The notes: generated by a model from the sequence alone, not told the origin. Counted from the first letter of the stretch, positions 32,531 to 45,334 are shown. The stretch is 64,000 nt of DNA from Eucommia ulmoides (GCA_016647705.1 CM028333.1:24608243-24672242); one strand, 5' to 3'. A program made the numbers and translations.

Positions 32531-34903
32531 TGTTGGCCCAATGAGCTACCCAAGAGGGGGGTGAATTAGGTAGTATTAAAAAATTATCAGAATAATAATA
32601 ACACTTCAAAAATTCAAACAATTAATTTTATCCTAAAATTAATTATTATCTTTATAGTACCGGATATGTGTTATCAACTAGATGCACACCAAACAACAAT
32701 ATAAGTAAAATAAATAAGACAACACACCATGATATATCCTACTTTACCAAGCTACTCTTGGCTAATCCAGTCCTCCGAGCCCTACAGAGATTCGCACCCA
32801 CTAATCACTAAGATTCCTTTAAATAGATAGGAACCAAATCTTTACATAATGATTCCTTTCACAGACTCAGAATCAATCTTTACAAATTTCGTTTCACAGG
32901 CTTAGGAATAACCTCTTCTTTTTCTCAGGCTCAAGAATAACCTAATTCTTTTTTTACCTTAAGCTAAATAATCAAAATCTCATAGAAACGCTATAACGAT
33001 CATTTTCCAAGGTAAGAATAGAACCTTTACAAATCACTCATAATTAATTCTATAAAGGAAGAATTAACAACTCAATCTCATTACCGGAAGAGATTGAAGC
33101 CAAGCTACCCCTTATTAGATACTCCAAATAGTACCTAATCAGCACACAACTCACCAATTACAAGAAATTGATAAGTTCTTCTCACTCGGAACTTCTACCA
33201 CCTCAAATCAATTTAAACTCAATTAATGTCAATAAAATTATTAGTGATAGAATTAAGTGAGGAAACAAAAATCTGATTATAAAAATAATGTGGGTAGCAC
33301 AAAATTGAGCACGTAATCAGATTATCTCACAAATCGTTTTAAAAGAATTTTTATGCTTTTAAAGTTCAAAAACTATTTCTCATACAATCAATTGACCAAG
33401 CAAACAATGATAGCAATAGACTCAATTAAGAATATGCTTGGAACACTTTCACCAAAAATTTGATTATGATAAATATGAATAGCACACAAATAAGTATGTA
33501 ATCAGATTTTTACTAAAAATCGTTTTAAAATATTTTTATGCGATTTAAAGTTAAGAAACCGATTTTATCAAGATCTTATCAACCAAGCAAATACAAAAAA
33601 AAATAAGAAATAAAGATTAATAGCTTGGAAAAATCTCACCCGGATAACACCGAAGAATTATAGATTGGAATGCTAGACAGCTCAACTCAGTGACGCTTAC
33701 ACAATCAGCACTTTAACTCAAGAACTCCTCAATAATTGATCTCACTATTTGATCTCTCAAAATAATATCAGAATGATTACTCTTATAAAAGCTTATGAAC
33801 TAAATAGTTCTTGATATGATATTTATTTATGTGAAATCCGCCGATTTATATATAGGGAATTGAAACAAGCTCTCCAACGGCTACTTTTTAAATGATAAAC
33901 ATCTAAAAAGCACCTATAGACCCCATATATCATTATCTTTCATTTTAGGTATATTTGACTTAATTATAGCTTTCAAAACATTCAAATTAGTCCATCAAAT
34001 ATTTCTCAAACTCAAATCAATAGGGTAGAAAGAATTATATAAACCAATTCGAGAACTAACCAAAATATATGAACCATAACTATAGGGATGACAAAATATC
34101 AATGATATATATTTAATACTATCATATCCCTAAAATTTCTCTAATATCTCAACCATAAATGGCTAGTAACGACTACTGTTTGATCAGAATCCTCGAAATC
34201 CTCTAATCCTGAAACAGACCCATAAGTCGACCGACCAACACCCATAAGTCAACCACTCCATTCAGGATACTAGCCAAGCTAAAATTCCTTCCCCCATTGG
34301 TCGACCGCCCATCCATCACCTGTCGACTGGACGATATAGAGAGTTTCATAAGTCAACCTATTTGTCGACCTAAAGATTCAGAGACTTCATATTCTATGCA
34401 TCGGTCGACTTATCTGTTGACTTACCAATGCTGGAATCATCTCCTTAATTTGTTTTGAATTCATTCTCATCAACGTTTTCGCCCCTTTAACCAATTTCTT
34501 TTCTCGGTTAGCTCCACTAAATACTTAAATTCAATTTTAATCAATTATCAATATTTATCTTTCCCTTACACATAGGAACAGATAATTTCACTAATTAGGA
34601 TCCTATCAAAACACACATAAACATAAAATTATTTTGTGTCATGTGTGATCCTAATCGGGATATATTAAGAGTAAAAATATATTAGAGTTGTTTTCACCTA
34701 GATTATTCGGAATCTTCAATCTTTTAGTATCCGCCTCTACATCCTTCACAATTTCTTCATGACGTTATCTTCTTTGCATTATCTCTGCATCCTTTTCGAT
34801 TACTTCATGATAATATTTTTAATAAAATAAAACACTTAATCAAACCGTTAGTTCCACCAAAAACATCAACATTTAATTGTTTATCAAAATCTTAGGATTA
34901 ACA
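32531..34903 (-). repeat. 3' LTR of the nested copia element
   Basis: Aligns with 37479-42063 once the foldback insertion (37922-39979) and a 102-bp duplication are set aside. Starts (plus strand) TGTTGGCCCAATGAGC and ends GGATTAACA. Confidence 0.85.
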
Positions 34904-36759
34904 ATCTCCTTCTTTTTTATGATGACAATTAATTTTGATGTTTTCTTCAAAATAATAATGTCACGCTCCCCCTAAATCTAAGGGCGGGTTCTTTAACACA
35001 TTAAAACATAGTAATGAAGATAATCATAAAATTTTTAACCAAACACAAATTTCAATATGCAATAAACTTTCCCTTAAGATATTCAACAAAATAATTCAAG
35101 CTTCCCCTTAAGATATTCATTAAAATATCAACTAATTCTCCCCCTTTGTCATCTCAAAAAAAAATTAGGGAGGGGGAACCAAAAACATCACTACTCTAGG
35201 CAAATATCATGAACTCTAATTTTTCGCTAGAAATTTAGTGAGTATAACAAACTAATCAAAAGTATAAAAATCTTCAATATGATCTTTTTTCAATTTAAGT
35301 ATAACACATTATTACCCCAGTTATAAAAACTTCTTTCCCTAAATAATTGTAAACAAACAAATTCATGCAGAGGAGAATAATCCTGATACAATCAAAATAT
35401 TTCAATAATATAGCATACAATCATATAGTTTCATTTAAGTTCTCATGTCTTACTCATGATACCAAATAATGACTTCCTATTAGATAAAATCAAGTCATGT
35501 AATCTTTAATGCACTAGAATATGAAGCATATCTCAAGAATAACTTAGGATCAATCAACATATGGTCAACATCATGTATAATCACTAATCAATTCCAAACA
35601 AGTTTAATTTTATAAACCAATTGATTCAGATTGAGTCTTCTCAAGGAACATGTTTCTAACAAACATATAATCATTTACGCACAAGAACATGAATCATATC
35701 TTAATAATAACATGCATATTAAAGGTGTTATCTCATAACATGCTAAATCTCTTCCACAATACTAATCAAAATAAGGATTTATGAAACGTATGAGAATAAC
35801 ATACTATCATGCAAATAACTAGGTGCTTCATGCCTATAAATATATCTTCGTGTAGAAAAATATGAACTTGAAACATTAAGCACAATTTGATATATATTTA
35901 AATGATCATATATGGAATCAAAAAGAATTCTCATGCTTTAATATTAATATTAACCATACAAGTGTTATCATAATCAAATTAAGTCATTCAATTCACCTCA
36001 ATATAAAATATTATGCATTTTAATAAATCAAGATGTATAAAATAAAAACTTAATTCACTTAATTCAATTACTAAATGCCGTAACATGTTATAAAATTAAA
36101 CACATGATTACTACTCGATATAAGCACATTATAAAAACATGTAAATAGACTTTAACTAAATGTGATTTTAAAAATCACCATATAATGTTTCTAAGACAAT
36201 AAGTGAACACATCATTTAAGATAAGTCTTAGAAACCATTACCAATTTACCTATTTGGCAAGTCGGGAATCACCCTCTTTAACAAATTTAATAAATTTAAA
36301 CCGCGAGGGATTAGGAGTACCTTTTATATATTTCGGGACGACTTTATTTTTTACCTCATTTATACTCATGATTGCTTTGGGTGCATAATTCATCTTGGCT
36401 TGTCTGTATCATTTCAACTTTTGATTATTGCCACTTGATTTTCTGATAATTTTATTTGCTCGTGTCACTTACGGCTTTCTGGTGATGTTCCATCTTGGCT
36501 TTGACGAATCTTTTCTCTTTGCACATTTCGCTTATGGCTTCTTTGTAATTTCACATTCTGTCTTTGGTACATCTTTTCGCTTTGCACACGTCGCTTGTGG
36601 ATCTTTGATGACTTCCTGTTTTAGCTTTGATACAAATTCTTTGTTTGTTCCTTCAGGCCCACTTCCGACATTATATAATTCTGCACAAGACATTTAAATA
36701 GTTCTCTTCGGTATCCATTTCATTTTGGATCCATCCTTATTAAACATAAACTTACGGTT
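34904..36759 (-). other. Non-coding and Lys-rich repeat part of the nested copia element
   Basis: 34904-36200 is AT-rich with no supported ORF. Between about 36440 and 36660 the minus strand has two or three degenerate units of about 66 bp encoding KRKDVPKTECEITKKP-like peptides, downstream of the zinc-knuckle region. Plus-strand ORFs here are shadows. Confidence 0.5.
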
Positions 36760-37408
36760 CTAAAAGGGACATGATACTTTAAAATGCCCACCCCTATTAT
36801 AATAATAACATCTCAAATCCAATTTATCATAGAAAACACGAGATGTAAAATAAGAATCATTTCTAACAATACCAACAAAACTATCACTAGCTTGTGATGA
36901 AGGATGAGACGATGAAATATATTCACTTTGCCTAGAAAAATCATTTTCAAAATCTCTTGAAACAGTCTTAAGAACGGATTTTGATTTTTCAAAATTTTTC
37001 TTAAGTAAATCAATTTTAGAAACAAGATCTGTCTTTTGCCTGAAAATCATATCAAAATTATTTTTTAAAACTCTGTTTTTATTTTCAAGAGAATCCACTT
37101 TAGAAATCAAATTATTAATTTCAAAAACAAACATCCAAAAGTTCTTTTGTACCACAATAATCATTCAAATGCACTTTAGATTTTCAAATACTTTTTCCAC
37201 CATTTTCAAAAGAATCATTTTTTTTCTTTAAACTCAAGTTTTCTTTAGCAAAAAGTAGTGTGAACGAAAGTAATTTTTTCATAACAATATGGACATTTTC
37301 ATTATCATAATCTTCATCACTACCGCAAGAATCACAAGAATCATAAACCACATTTTCATACCCGAATTTACCACTATCAAAAGAGGATACACAAAACACA
37401 TCATCCAT
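36760..37408 (-). pseudogene. Copia gag C-terminal part with decayed zinc knuckle
   Basis: The minus frame 37408-37184 begins MDDVFCVSSFDSGKFGYEN, with an acidic Asp/Cys-rich stretch (DSCDSCGSDEDYDNEN). After a frame change, 37164-36760 has a long coiled coil (INNLISKVDSLENKN onward) and then CYYYNRGGHFKVSC. The last is a CCHC-type knuckle in which the second Cys is now Tyr. Gag with coiled coil plus knuckle, encoded next to the primer site, fits copia elements of the Sirevirus/Tork type. No pol follows. The Cys-to-Tyr change and frame breaks suggest it no longer works. Confidence 0.65.
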
Positions 37409-37921
37409 GGTGTGTGCACGTGACCGGTTTAGCTAGGATGTTAAGCCTAATCGAGCTTAAACCAACTCTGATTTCAATTATTATGAGCTACCCAAGATGG
37501 GGTGAATTGGGTAATATTAAAAAATTATTAGAATAATACTAACACTTCAAAAATTCAAATAATTAATTTTATCCTAAAAGTAATTATTATATTTATAGCA
37601 GCGAATATGTGTCATCAACTAGATGCACACCAAACAAAAATATAAGTAAAATAAATAAGACAGCACACCAGGATATATCCTAGTTCACCAAACTACTCTT
37701 GACTAATCTAGTTCTCCGAGCCCTACGGAGATTCGCACCCACTAATCACTAAGATTCCTTTAAACAGGTAGGAACCAAACTTTTACACAATGATTATTTT
37801 CACAAGCTCAGAATCAATCTTTACAAATTCCTTTTCCCAGGTTCAGTAATAACCTTTTTTTTTCTCATGCTCAAGAATAATCTTTTTTTTTTCAGACTCA
37901 AGAATAACCTAATTCTTTTTG

Positions 37922-38024
37922 GAGTTGTTTACTAAATAAATATTTTTTTAAAAAAAATTACTGACAGGGGGTCAGTTTTATCTTATTTACGCCAGACGAG
38001 TATCCCGGCCTTGTGAAGCCCAGG

Positions 38025-38061
<37 letters not shown>

Positions 38062-39703
38062 AAAATTGATTTTTTTTATCCCTACCGTGTGAAGGCTGGG
38101 ATCAAAAAAATAAAAAAATAAAATTTAAAGGCTTTTTGATCCTAGCCTTCACAAGACCGGGATCAAAAAAATAATTATTATTTTTTTTTATGTTTATGTT
38201 TTGGCCCAATAAATTTTTAAAGTTTTCGGCAACTTTGAGTTTATTAACGATGGTCTATCAATATTTTAAATAAATCTAATTTTCTTTATGCATAAATTAC
38301 GTTCAAAACACTCCATAATACTTTTTACAACACTAAAAACGGACAAATGGATGAATTTTAAAAAATTGCCAAAGTTGACCCATGAGCTGTTTCGATAACG
38401 ACGGAATTTTTTTTGACAATTTAGAATTAACAAAAGATTGCATGTTCGTAACAGAAATTAACCAAAATTTTTATATATATAAACTATGTTCATAACACTA
38501 CATAACAAAACTTAGAACACTAAAAATGGACTAGTGAATAATTTTTAAATAATCATCAAAGTTGGTCGGATAAGTTATTTCGATGACGATGCAGTTTTTT
38601 TAAAAATTTTGAATTAACAAAAAATGGTCGTCTATCCGTAACAGAAATGAACCTGATTTTTTTTAATACAAACTACGTTCATAATGCTAAATAATAAAAT
38701 CGAGAACACCAAAAATGGATTAGTGAATATATGGTGTTAAGAGAAAAGAAAACTTATGTAAGATAATAGAAAAAGTTTGGATAGATATAACTTTCCGCTC
38801 GGTAATCCGTTTGGGGCAATGTGTTTTTTGATTTCATGTATTTTTTCGAGATCTAGACGTGACAAACGCCGCAGGTGGTTTGGTCGAGTATTTTTTTCAA
38901 ATAAAGCCTGTTTTTACCTTCAATTTTGGATTTGAAGTGTTGGGTGACTAAATTTGTAATCTTCATCGCGAGCGTGTGCTTTGTTTTGTTAGTAAAATTG
39001 AAATCTTTAAAAGCTAGAGTGATGACTCATATCAGACCCAACTTTCAAAAAACAAATCGCCCCCAACGGACCACTAAGCTCAAAGTTATGTCCATCCAAA
39101 CTTTGAAGAACAATATAGTGTTTTTGAAACGTTGAAGAGCAACAAAATATTGTAGTAATAACCATTATTTAAAAATTATTCACTAATCCATTTTTGATAT
39201 TCTCGATTTTTATTATTTAGTGTTATGAACGTAGTTTGTATACAAAAAAATCAGGTTCATTTCTGTTACTGATAGACGACCATTTTTTGTTAATTCAAAA
39301 TTTTCAAAAAAACTGCATCGTCATCGAAACAACTCATCCAACCAATTTTGACGATTATTTAAAAATTATTCACTAGTCCATTTTTAGTGTTCTAAGTTTT
39401 GTTGTGTAGTGTTATGAACATAATTTATATACAAAAAATTTGGTTTATTTCTGTTACGGACATGCAATCTTTTGTTAATTCTAAATTACCGAAAAAAATT
39501 CCGCCATTATCGAAACAACTCATGTGGTCAACTTTGGTGATTTTTAAAAATTCATCCACTTGTCCGTTTTTAGTGTTGTAAAAAGCATTATGGAGTGTTT
39601 TGAACGTAATTTAAGCACAAAAAAAATTAGATTTATTTAAAATATCGATAGACCACCGTTAATCAACTCAAAGTTGTCGAAAACTTTAAAAATTTATTGG
39701 GCC

Positions 39704-39747
<44 letters not shown>

Positions 39748-39979
39748 ATCCTAGCCTTGCGAAGGCCGGGATCAAAAAACTAATTTTTTAAAGGCTTTTT
39801 GATCCCGGCCTTCACAAGGTCGAGATCAAAAAACCTTTAAAAAAATTCAAAAAAAAAAAATATTTTTTTTTTAATCCTGGCCTTCACAAGGCTGGGATAC
39901 TCGCCTAGCGTAAATAAGATAAAACTGACCCTCTGTCAGTAATTTTTTTTTTTTAAAATATTTATTTAGTAAACAACTC
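37922..39979. mobile_element. Giant foldback (Mutator-type) element, arms of about 1 kb
   Basis: Almost the whole 2,058 bp is one inverted repeat centred near 38940. It begins GAGTTGTTTACTAAATAAAT and ends with the complement. An 11-bp perfect target duplication AATTCTTTTTG lies at 37911-37921 and 39980-39990, absent as a duplicate from the sister LTR. Terminal inverted repeats of hundreds of bp and a 9-11 bp duplication point to the Mutator superfamily. No transposase gene is visible. Each arm contains three copies of a 25-bp near-palindrome (ATCCYGGCCTTNNNAAGGCYGGGAT type) near 38002, 38078 and 38138, with partners near 39748, 39801 and 39873. A transcript would fold into a very long hairpin. 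Confidence 0.9.
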
Positions 39980-40420
39980 AATTCTTTTTGTACTTTAAGC
40001 TAAAGAATCAAAACCTCACAGAAATGCTCCAATTATCTTTTTCCCAAGTAAGGATGGAACCTTTATAAATCACTCACAATTAATTCTATAAATGAAAAAT
40101 TAACACCTCAATTTTTTTACTAGAAGAGATTGAAACTAAGCTACCCCTAATTAGATACTCTCAATAGTACCTAATCCGCACACAACTCACCAATTACAAG
40201 AAATTGATAAATTCTTCTCACTTGGAGCTTCTACCACCTCAAATCAATTTAAACTCGATTAATGTCTCGATAATTACTAGTGATAGAATTAAGTGAGGAA
40301 AGAAAATATGATTATAAAAATAATGTGGTTAGCACAAAATTGAGCACGTAATCAGATTATCTCACAAATCGTTTTAAAATAATTTTTATGCTTTTAACTT
40401 TCAAAAACTATTTCTTATAC

Positions 40421-40624
40421 AATCAATTGACCAAGCAAGTAATGATAGCAATTGACTAAATTAAGAATATGCTTGGAACATTTTCACCAAAAATCTGATT
40501 ATGATAAATATGAATAGCACACAATCAATTAACCAAGCATTTAATGATAGCAATTGACGCAATTAAGAATATGCTTGGAACACTTTCACCAAAAATATGA
40601 TTATAATAGATATAAATAGCACAC
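40421..40624. repeat. Tandem duplication, two 102-bp units
   Basis: Units 40421-40522 and 40523-40624 both begin AATCAATT.ACCAAGCA and end ATAGCACAC. The sister LTR has one unit (about 33395-33495), so the duplication is private to this LTR. Confidence 0.9.
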
Positions 40625-42063
40625 AAATAAGTATGTAATCAAATTTTCACCCAAAATCGTTTTAAAATATTTTTATGCGATTTAAAGTTAAGAAAATAAT
40701 TTTATCAATATCTTATCAACCAAACAAATACAAAAAAATGAATAAGCAGTAAATATTAATAGCTTAGAAAGATCTCATCCGGATAATACCAAAAAATTAT
40801 AGATTGGAACGTTAGACAGCTCAACTCGGTAACACTTACACAATCAGCACTTTAACTCAAGAACTCCTCAATAATTTATCTCACAATTTGATCTCTCAAA
40901 ATAATATCAGAATGATTACTCTTATAAAAGCTTATGAACTGAATAGTTCTTAATATGACATTTTTTTATGCGAAATCCGCCAGTTTATATATAAGAAATT
41001 GAAACAAGCCTTCCAACGGCTAGTTTTAAAATGATAAGTATCTAAAAAGCACCTATAGACCCCATATATTATTATCTTTCATTTTAGGTATATTTGACTT
41101 AATTATACCTTTCAAAATATTCAAATTAGTCCCTCAAATATTTCTCAAACTCAAATTGATATGATAGAAATAATTATGTGAACCAATTTGAGAAATAACC
41201 GAAATATATGAACCATATCTATAGGGATGACAAAATATCAATGATATATATTTAATACTATCATATCCCTAAAATTTCTCTAATATCTCAACCATAAACG
41301 GCTAGTAACGGCTATTGTTTGATCAGAATCCTCGAAATTCCCTAATCCTGAAACAGACCCATAAGTCGACCAACCAGCGCCCATAAATCAACTGCTTGAT
41401 TCAGGATACTAGTCAAGCCAAAATTCCTTCGCCCATCGGTCGACCGCCCATCCATCACCTGTCGACTGGACGATACAGAGAGTTTCATAAGTCAACCTAT
41501 CTGTCAACCTATCTGCCGACCTAGAGATTCAGAGACTTCATATTCTATGCATCGGTTGACTTACCTATCGACTTACCAATGCTGGAATCTTCTCCTTAAT
41601 TCATTTTGAATTCATTCTCATCGATGTTTTCGCCCCTTTGACCAATTTCGTTTCTCGATTAACTCCACTAAATACTTAAATTCAATTTTAATCAATTATC
41701 AATATTTCTCTTTCAATTACACATAGGAGCAGATAATTTCACTAATTAGGATCCTATCAAAATACACATAAACATAAAATTATTTTGTGTCGTGTGTGAT
41801 CCTAATTGGGAAACATTAGGGGTAAAAATAGATTAAAGTTGTTTTCACCTAGATTCTTCAGAATCTTCAATCTCTTAATATTTGTCTCTACATCCTTCAC
41901 AATTTCTTCATGATGTTATCTTCTCTGCATTGTCTCTGCATCCTTTTCAATGACTTCATGATAATATCTTAATTGGAACTAATAAAATAAAACACTTAAT
42001 CAAACCGTTAGTTCCACCAAAAATATCAACATTTAATTGTTCATAAAAATTTTAGGATCAACA

Positions 42064-43717
42064 ATGATGATGGTGGTGGTGATGGAGTTGCACAGGTTGA
42101 TGAATGGATATGATATGGTATGTGCAAACCACTGAGCTCAAATAGACGTTCAAATTTTCAACCAGTCCCAAGAATTTTCTTGTCCAAAAATCCTGCACAA
42201 GAAAAATACTATTAGAAAATATTACTTCAAGTCTAAAGTCACAGAGTTGCCAAAAGATAAGAGATTTAAAGTCATTTTTAGAATTAAATGTATGAGAAAT
42301 AAAAAAATGTGAATGAGAAATCTAACCGGTATGACTAACACGCATATGAGAATCATCAGCAGTATGAATGGCAGGAGCATTCACAATTGAAAGTTTGGAT
42401 GAGAAAATTTTGGCATTAGAAGTCATATGATTACAGTAGGCAAACGAAGAACTAAGAAGAATTACTTATAGTAAGTGAAAAAACAAGGGAAAAATTTGTA
42501 CCGAAATAGGATAGAAAGCGTTTAAAGATTAAAACCATATCCCCAATGGAGATGAAAATAATAGTGGAGGCAAGATTAGAACCCTTATTGGCAGCAAGAA
42601 CACCCGGGTAAGGACAACCATTGGACTTCGTCGTTATAGCAGATCAACAATATTCCAGGAAATATATTGTATGATATGAATCGAAAAAACAGAGGCCACA
42701 AATGGATTAAGAATTCTGAAATTATCCAGGAAACGGTCTATGATCATGAAGAACCAATTAATGAACCCCTAAATTCGTCAAAACATAGTGATGAACTAAA
42801 TCAACAATATAAGGAGAAATATAATGTATGATCTGAATTTGAATAAAGTGATTCCACAGATAGATTCAAAAGTCTAAAATTAGCCACAAATCGATGTCAA
42901 ATTCTCAAGAACAGACCAAAAGATGGTGAACCAGCCAAATTATTAGCAAATAGACTTAACCGGGTGAGTGGCAGCTGACAAACAAGAGTGATGTAGCCCA
43001 ACAAGCTGACGTGTTTGTTGACCAAATGACATGAAAGTTGTCTTTTGTTGACATGGAAGTAGACGATTATTAACGATAATGATGTAGCGGTGACACATGG
43101 CGATGATGTGGACGATGGATTGGATGTAAACTGTTGATGATGTGTCAGCTAACATGAAAGTCATGGATGCTAGTGATGACATGGCAGCCAATGTGTTGAC
43201 ACGTGATAGATGATATGGCGATTAGTGACAGATGATGTAGCACACATGGCAGCTAAGGTGGCGAGATTGTTCTTGATAAATCAGTCGACACGTGGCCTTT
43301 TGATGACATGTATGGACACGTGGATGGTGATCTATCTAGGGTTGACGTGTCATGGAGCACGTGGATCTGCTCGGCGAAGATATAGGGAACGTTGATGGCG
43401 TATGTTGGTGGCGTTTTATTCTCTCGATGGGACGATTTAGATGGTATGGTGGGTGATGATGTTAGAGCAACGTTCGTTAGTGTAAAGGCTAAAAACAGTG
43501 ATGATTCTAGTGGCGCGTGGAAACTTGGTTTGGTTGCTCTCCGGTGGTGTGTTGGACTTGGAATTTCAAAACGAGTCGGAGGGTGGTGGTGGATTTGATG
43601 TTGAGCTTTTGGAATGGGGATAGAACGTATCGAAGGCAGCAGGTAGTGATTCAGGAAAAAATTGCAGAATTTTAGAAAGAACCAAACCAAAAAAAAAAAA
43701 CAATACTCTTGATACCA
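42064..43717 (-). mobile_element. 5' part of the outer copia element
   Basis: Resumes the GAT-rich repeat that was split by the nested element. Minus-strand fragments here probably correspond to the gag/protease part and leader, heavily decayed. No clean domain is visible. About 42960-43330 is a degenerate repeat of TGACATGGCAG / GATGATGTGTC-like words. It ends at a primer site (element strand TGGTATCAAGAG) at about 43706-43717. Confidence 0.55.
43706..43717 (-). promoter_or_regulatory. Primer-binding site, initiator tRNA-Met type
   Basis: Element strand TGGTATCAAGAG, directly after an LTR that ends TTCTAACA. Near-match to the usual copia primer TGGTATCAGAGC. Confidence 0.75.
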
Positions 43718-45046
43718 TGTTAGAATAATTGAGAGACGAAATATTGAGAGAAATGAAATAATTATAATGATATACGAAAAATGTACAATTTTACAAAGAT
43801 ATACAAAATATATATATATATATATATAACTATTTTGTTCTCAAAATAACTCTAAACAAAATAAGAATTCACCCCATGCAATTGAGAGTAAAAAAAAAAA
43901 CATTAGGCCACGTTAGGTTAGTGTTTCCATTCCAACCTAACACAACCCAAAAAGTGAGAATTGATTCTCAAGATTCTAAGGAAATGTCAACCCAACTTTA
44001 GTGACACGCTTGGAATTTTTGTAATTGTTAATGAGACCCTCTATTCGACTTCTGTTAAGCTCAAAACAAGAGTTTTTATTTTTCTTTTTTCCCTTCTCTC
44101 TGTGTGTCTTCGTTTTCGTTTTCGTTTTCATCCTCGCCTCCTCATCCATGTGTCTTCGTCGTCTCGCTTTTTCGTCTTCGTCCTCGCCTCCTCCTCTTCT
44201 CTCCTCGCAATCGTTCCTCCTCCTCTTCCTCTCGTCGCCGTCCTCTTTCTTCTTCGTCATCTCTCTTCTTCGTCTTTGTCATCTTCGTCTACTCATTGCT
44301 TGTGTGTCGCCATCGTCTCTCCATCATCGACGAAGTTACATATCACAAATCGTCTTCATCGAATAGGGTTTCAAAGATTTCGTTACTGATTTTGGTTCTT
44401 AATTTTGGTTTGGCTACTCATTAAGATTTGGTTCTTGATTTCGGTTTAGGGCTTCGATTTCGTTACTAAAATCGATCACGAAATCAATTTCGATTTCGTT
44501 CATGAAATCAATTATTTGTGCATGAAATCGTTGTTCATTCATGATAGTTGTTCGTTGTTCATTGACGAAATCGATTTTGATTTCGTTGTTCGTTCATGAA
44601 ATTTCTGTGGAATTCGATCAATGGAGGATGCTGTTCGGTGAAGATGATGAAGACGAAGGAAGAGAAAAGAAGAAAAAGAAAAAAGAAAAAAAAAAAAGAA
44701 AAAAAAGTAAAAAAAAAAAAACAATTGGGAGAAAATAATTCTAGGATAATATAGTTACCAAACACGATTCTGTTCCCAGCATAAATAAAAAATTGTCGTT
44801 ATCAAACGCAATTTTGTTCCCAGTAAGAAACAAAATTCTCAACTCAACCCATCCCATCCCATCCCAATTGGGTTGAAGAAGTTGGGAACACTAACACCAC
44901 CTAACCAAACGTGGCCTTACTTAAAGGCGCCCACCTTGTTTTCAAACCTTTTGTCATCTTGTTAGTTACTTGTCAATATTTGCATCTGAAGCAACTCAAG
45001 ATATTCACTTGCAAACCAACTCTACTAAACTAATCTGCAATTAGAC
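43718..45046 (-). repeat. 5' LTR of the outer copia element, interrupted
   Basis: The inner end is certain (abuts the primer site at 43718). The outer end is a guess at about 45046, where the element strand would begin TGTCTAATTGC. A PIF/Harbinger-type element occupies 43906-44916. Includes a (TA)n run at about 43808-43829. No second LTR for this element was found at its other end (left of 30528). Confidence 0.5.
43906..44916. mobile_element. PIF/Harbinger-type non-autonomous element
   Basis: Terminal inverted repeats GGCCACGTTAGGTTAGTGTT (left) and, on the other strand from the right, GGCCACGTTTGGTTAGGTGG followed by TGTTAGTGTT. Flanked by TTA at 43903-43905 and 44917-44919, the duplication typical of PIF/Harbinger. 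The interior is pyrimidine-rich (44070-44290) and then has repeated ATTTCG..CATGAAATC dyads (44450-44610). No transposase is encoded; the Ser/Phe-rich and Lys/Arg-rich ORFs are compositional. Confidence 0.75.
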
Positions 45047-45334
45047 ATTTTAAGTGTGTCAATAGCATTCCTTTTTTCCGTGCGTCGTAATCGCTTACGG
45101 CATCGTCACAAAACAAAACTCGTTTCCCTTCAACGGGAAATTACACTTTTAACCCATACAATTTTGATTTGTTCTAAACAAATTGAAATAATTCTGCTCT
45201 ACTCCAACGGTAAACATAATATAGTTGTTCTATTTTTAATGCGTCTCAAATCAAACTATAAGGGCTAAAATCATATTTATTCAAAATTGAAGGGTAAAAA
45301 ATAATATTTTGCCATTCAACTGTCCACCAAACCA
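45047..45334. other. Upstream region of the reductase gene
   Basis: AT-rich spacer of about 290 bp between the copia LTR and the TATA-like box. No gene seen. The transposons have therefore landed within about 0.5 kb of the gene's start. Confidence 0.4.

Larger units (their letters stand above)
32531..42063 (-). mobile_element. Large-LTR, gag-only copia-type element nested in another copia
   Basis: Minus orientation. The 3' LTR is 32531-34903 and the 5' LTR is 37479-42063 (itself interrupted). In element orientation the LTR begins TGTTGATCC and ends GGGCCAACA. Perfect target duplication ATGAT lies at 32526-32530 and 42064-42068. A primer site of the initiator-tRNA-Met type (element strand TTGAAATCAGAG, 37466-37477) abuts the 5' LTR, as in copia elements. 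The 2.6-kb internal region encodes only a gag-like protein with a decayed zinc knuckle and Lys-rich repeats; protease, integrase and RT are absent, so it depended on a helper. The LTRs (about 2.4 kb) are almost as long as the interior. Confidence 0.8.
37479..42063 (-). repeat. 5' LTR of the nested copia element, interrupted
   Basis: Second LTR, split by a 2,058-bp foldback element and enlarged by a tandem 102-bp duplication. The end next to the primer site has lost about 6 bp relative to the other LTR. Confidence 0.85.

Noticed and set aside
32353..32621. Two overlapping minus ORFs rich in His, Pro and Tyr
   Set aside because: They are translations of a GAT/GGT simple repeat inside the outer copia element, and cross the boundary of the nested element.
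36203..36697. Plus-strand Phe-rich ORFs
   Set aside because: Antisense shadows of the Lys-rich repeat of the minus-strand copia gag region.
43976..44424. Ser/Phe-rich and Lys/Arg-rich ORFs in several frames
   Set aside because: All come from one pyrimidine-rich tract inside the Harbinger-type element; composition alone explains them.
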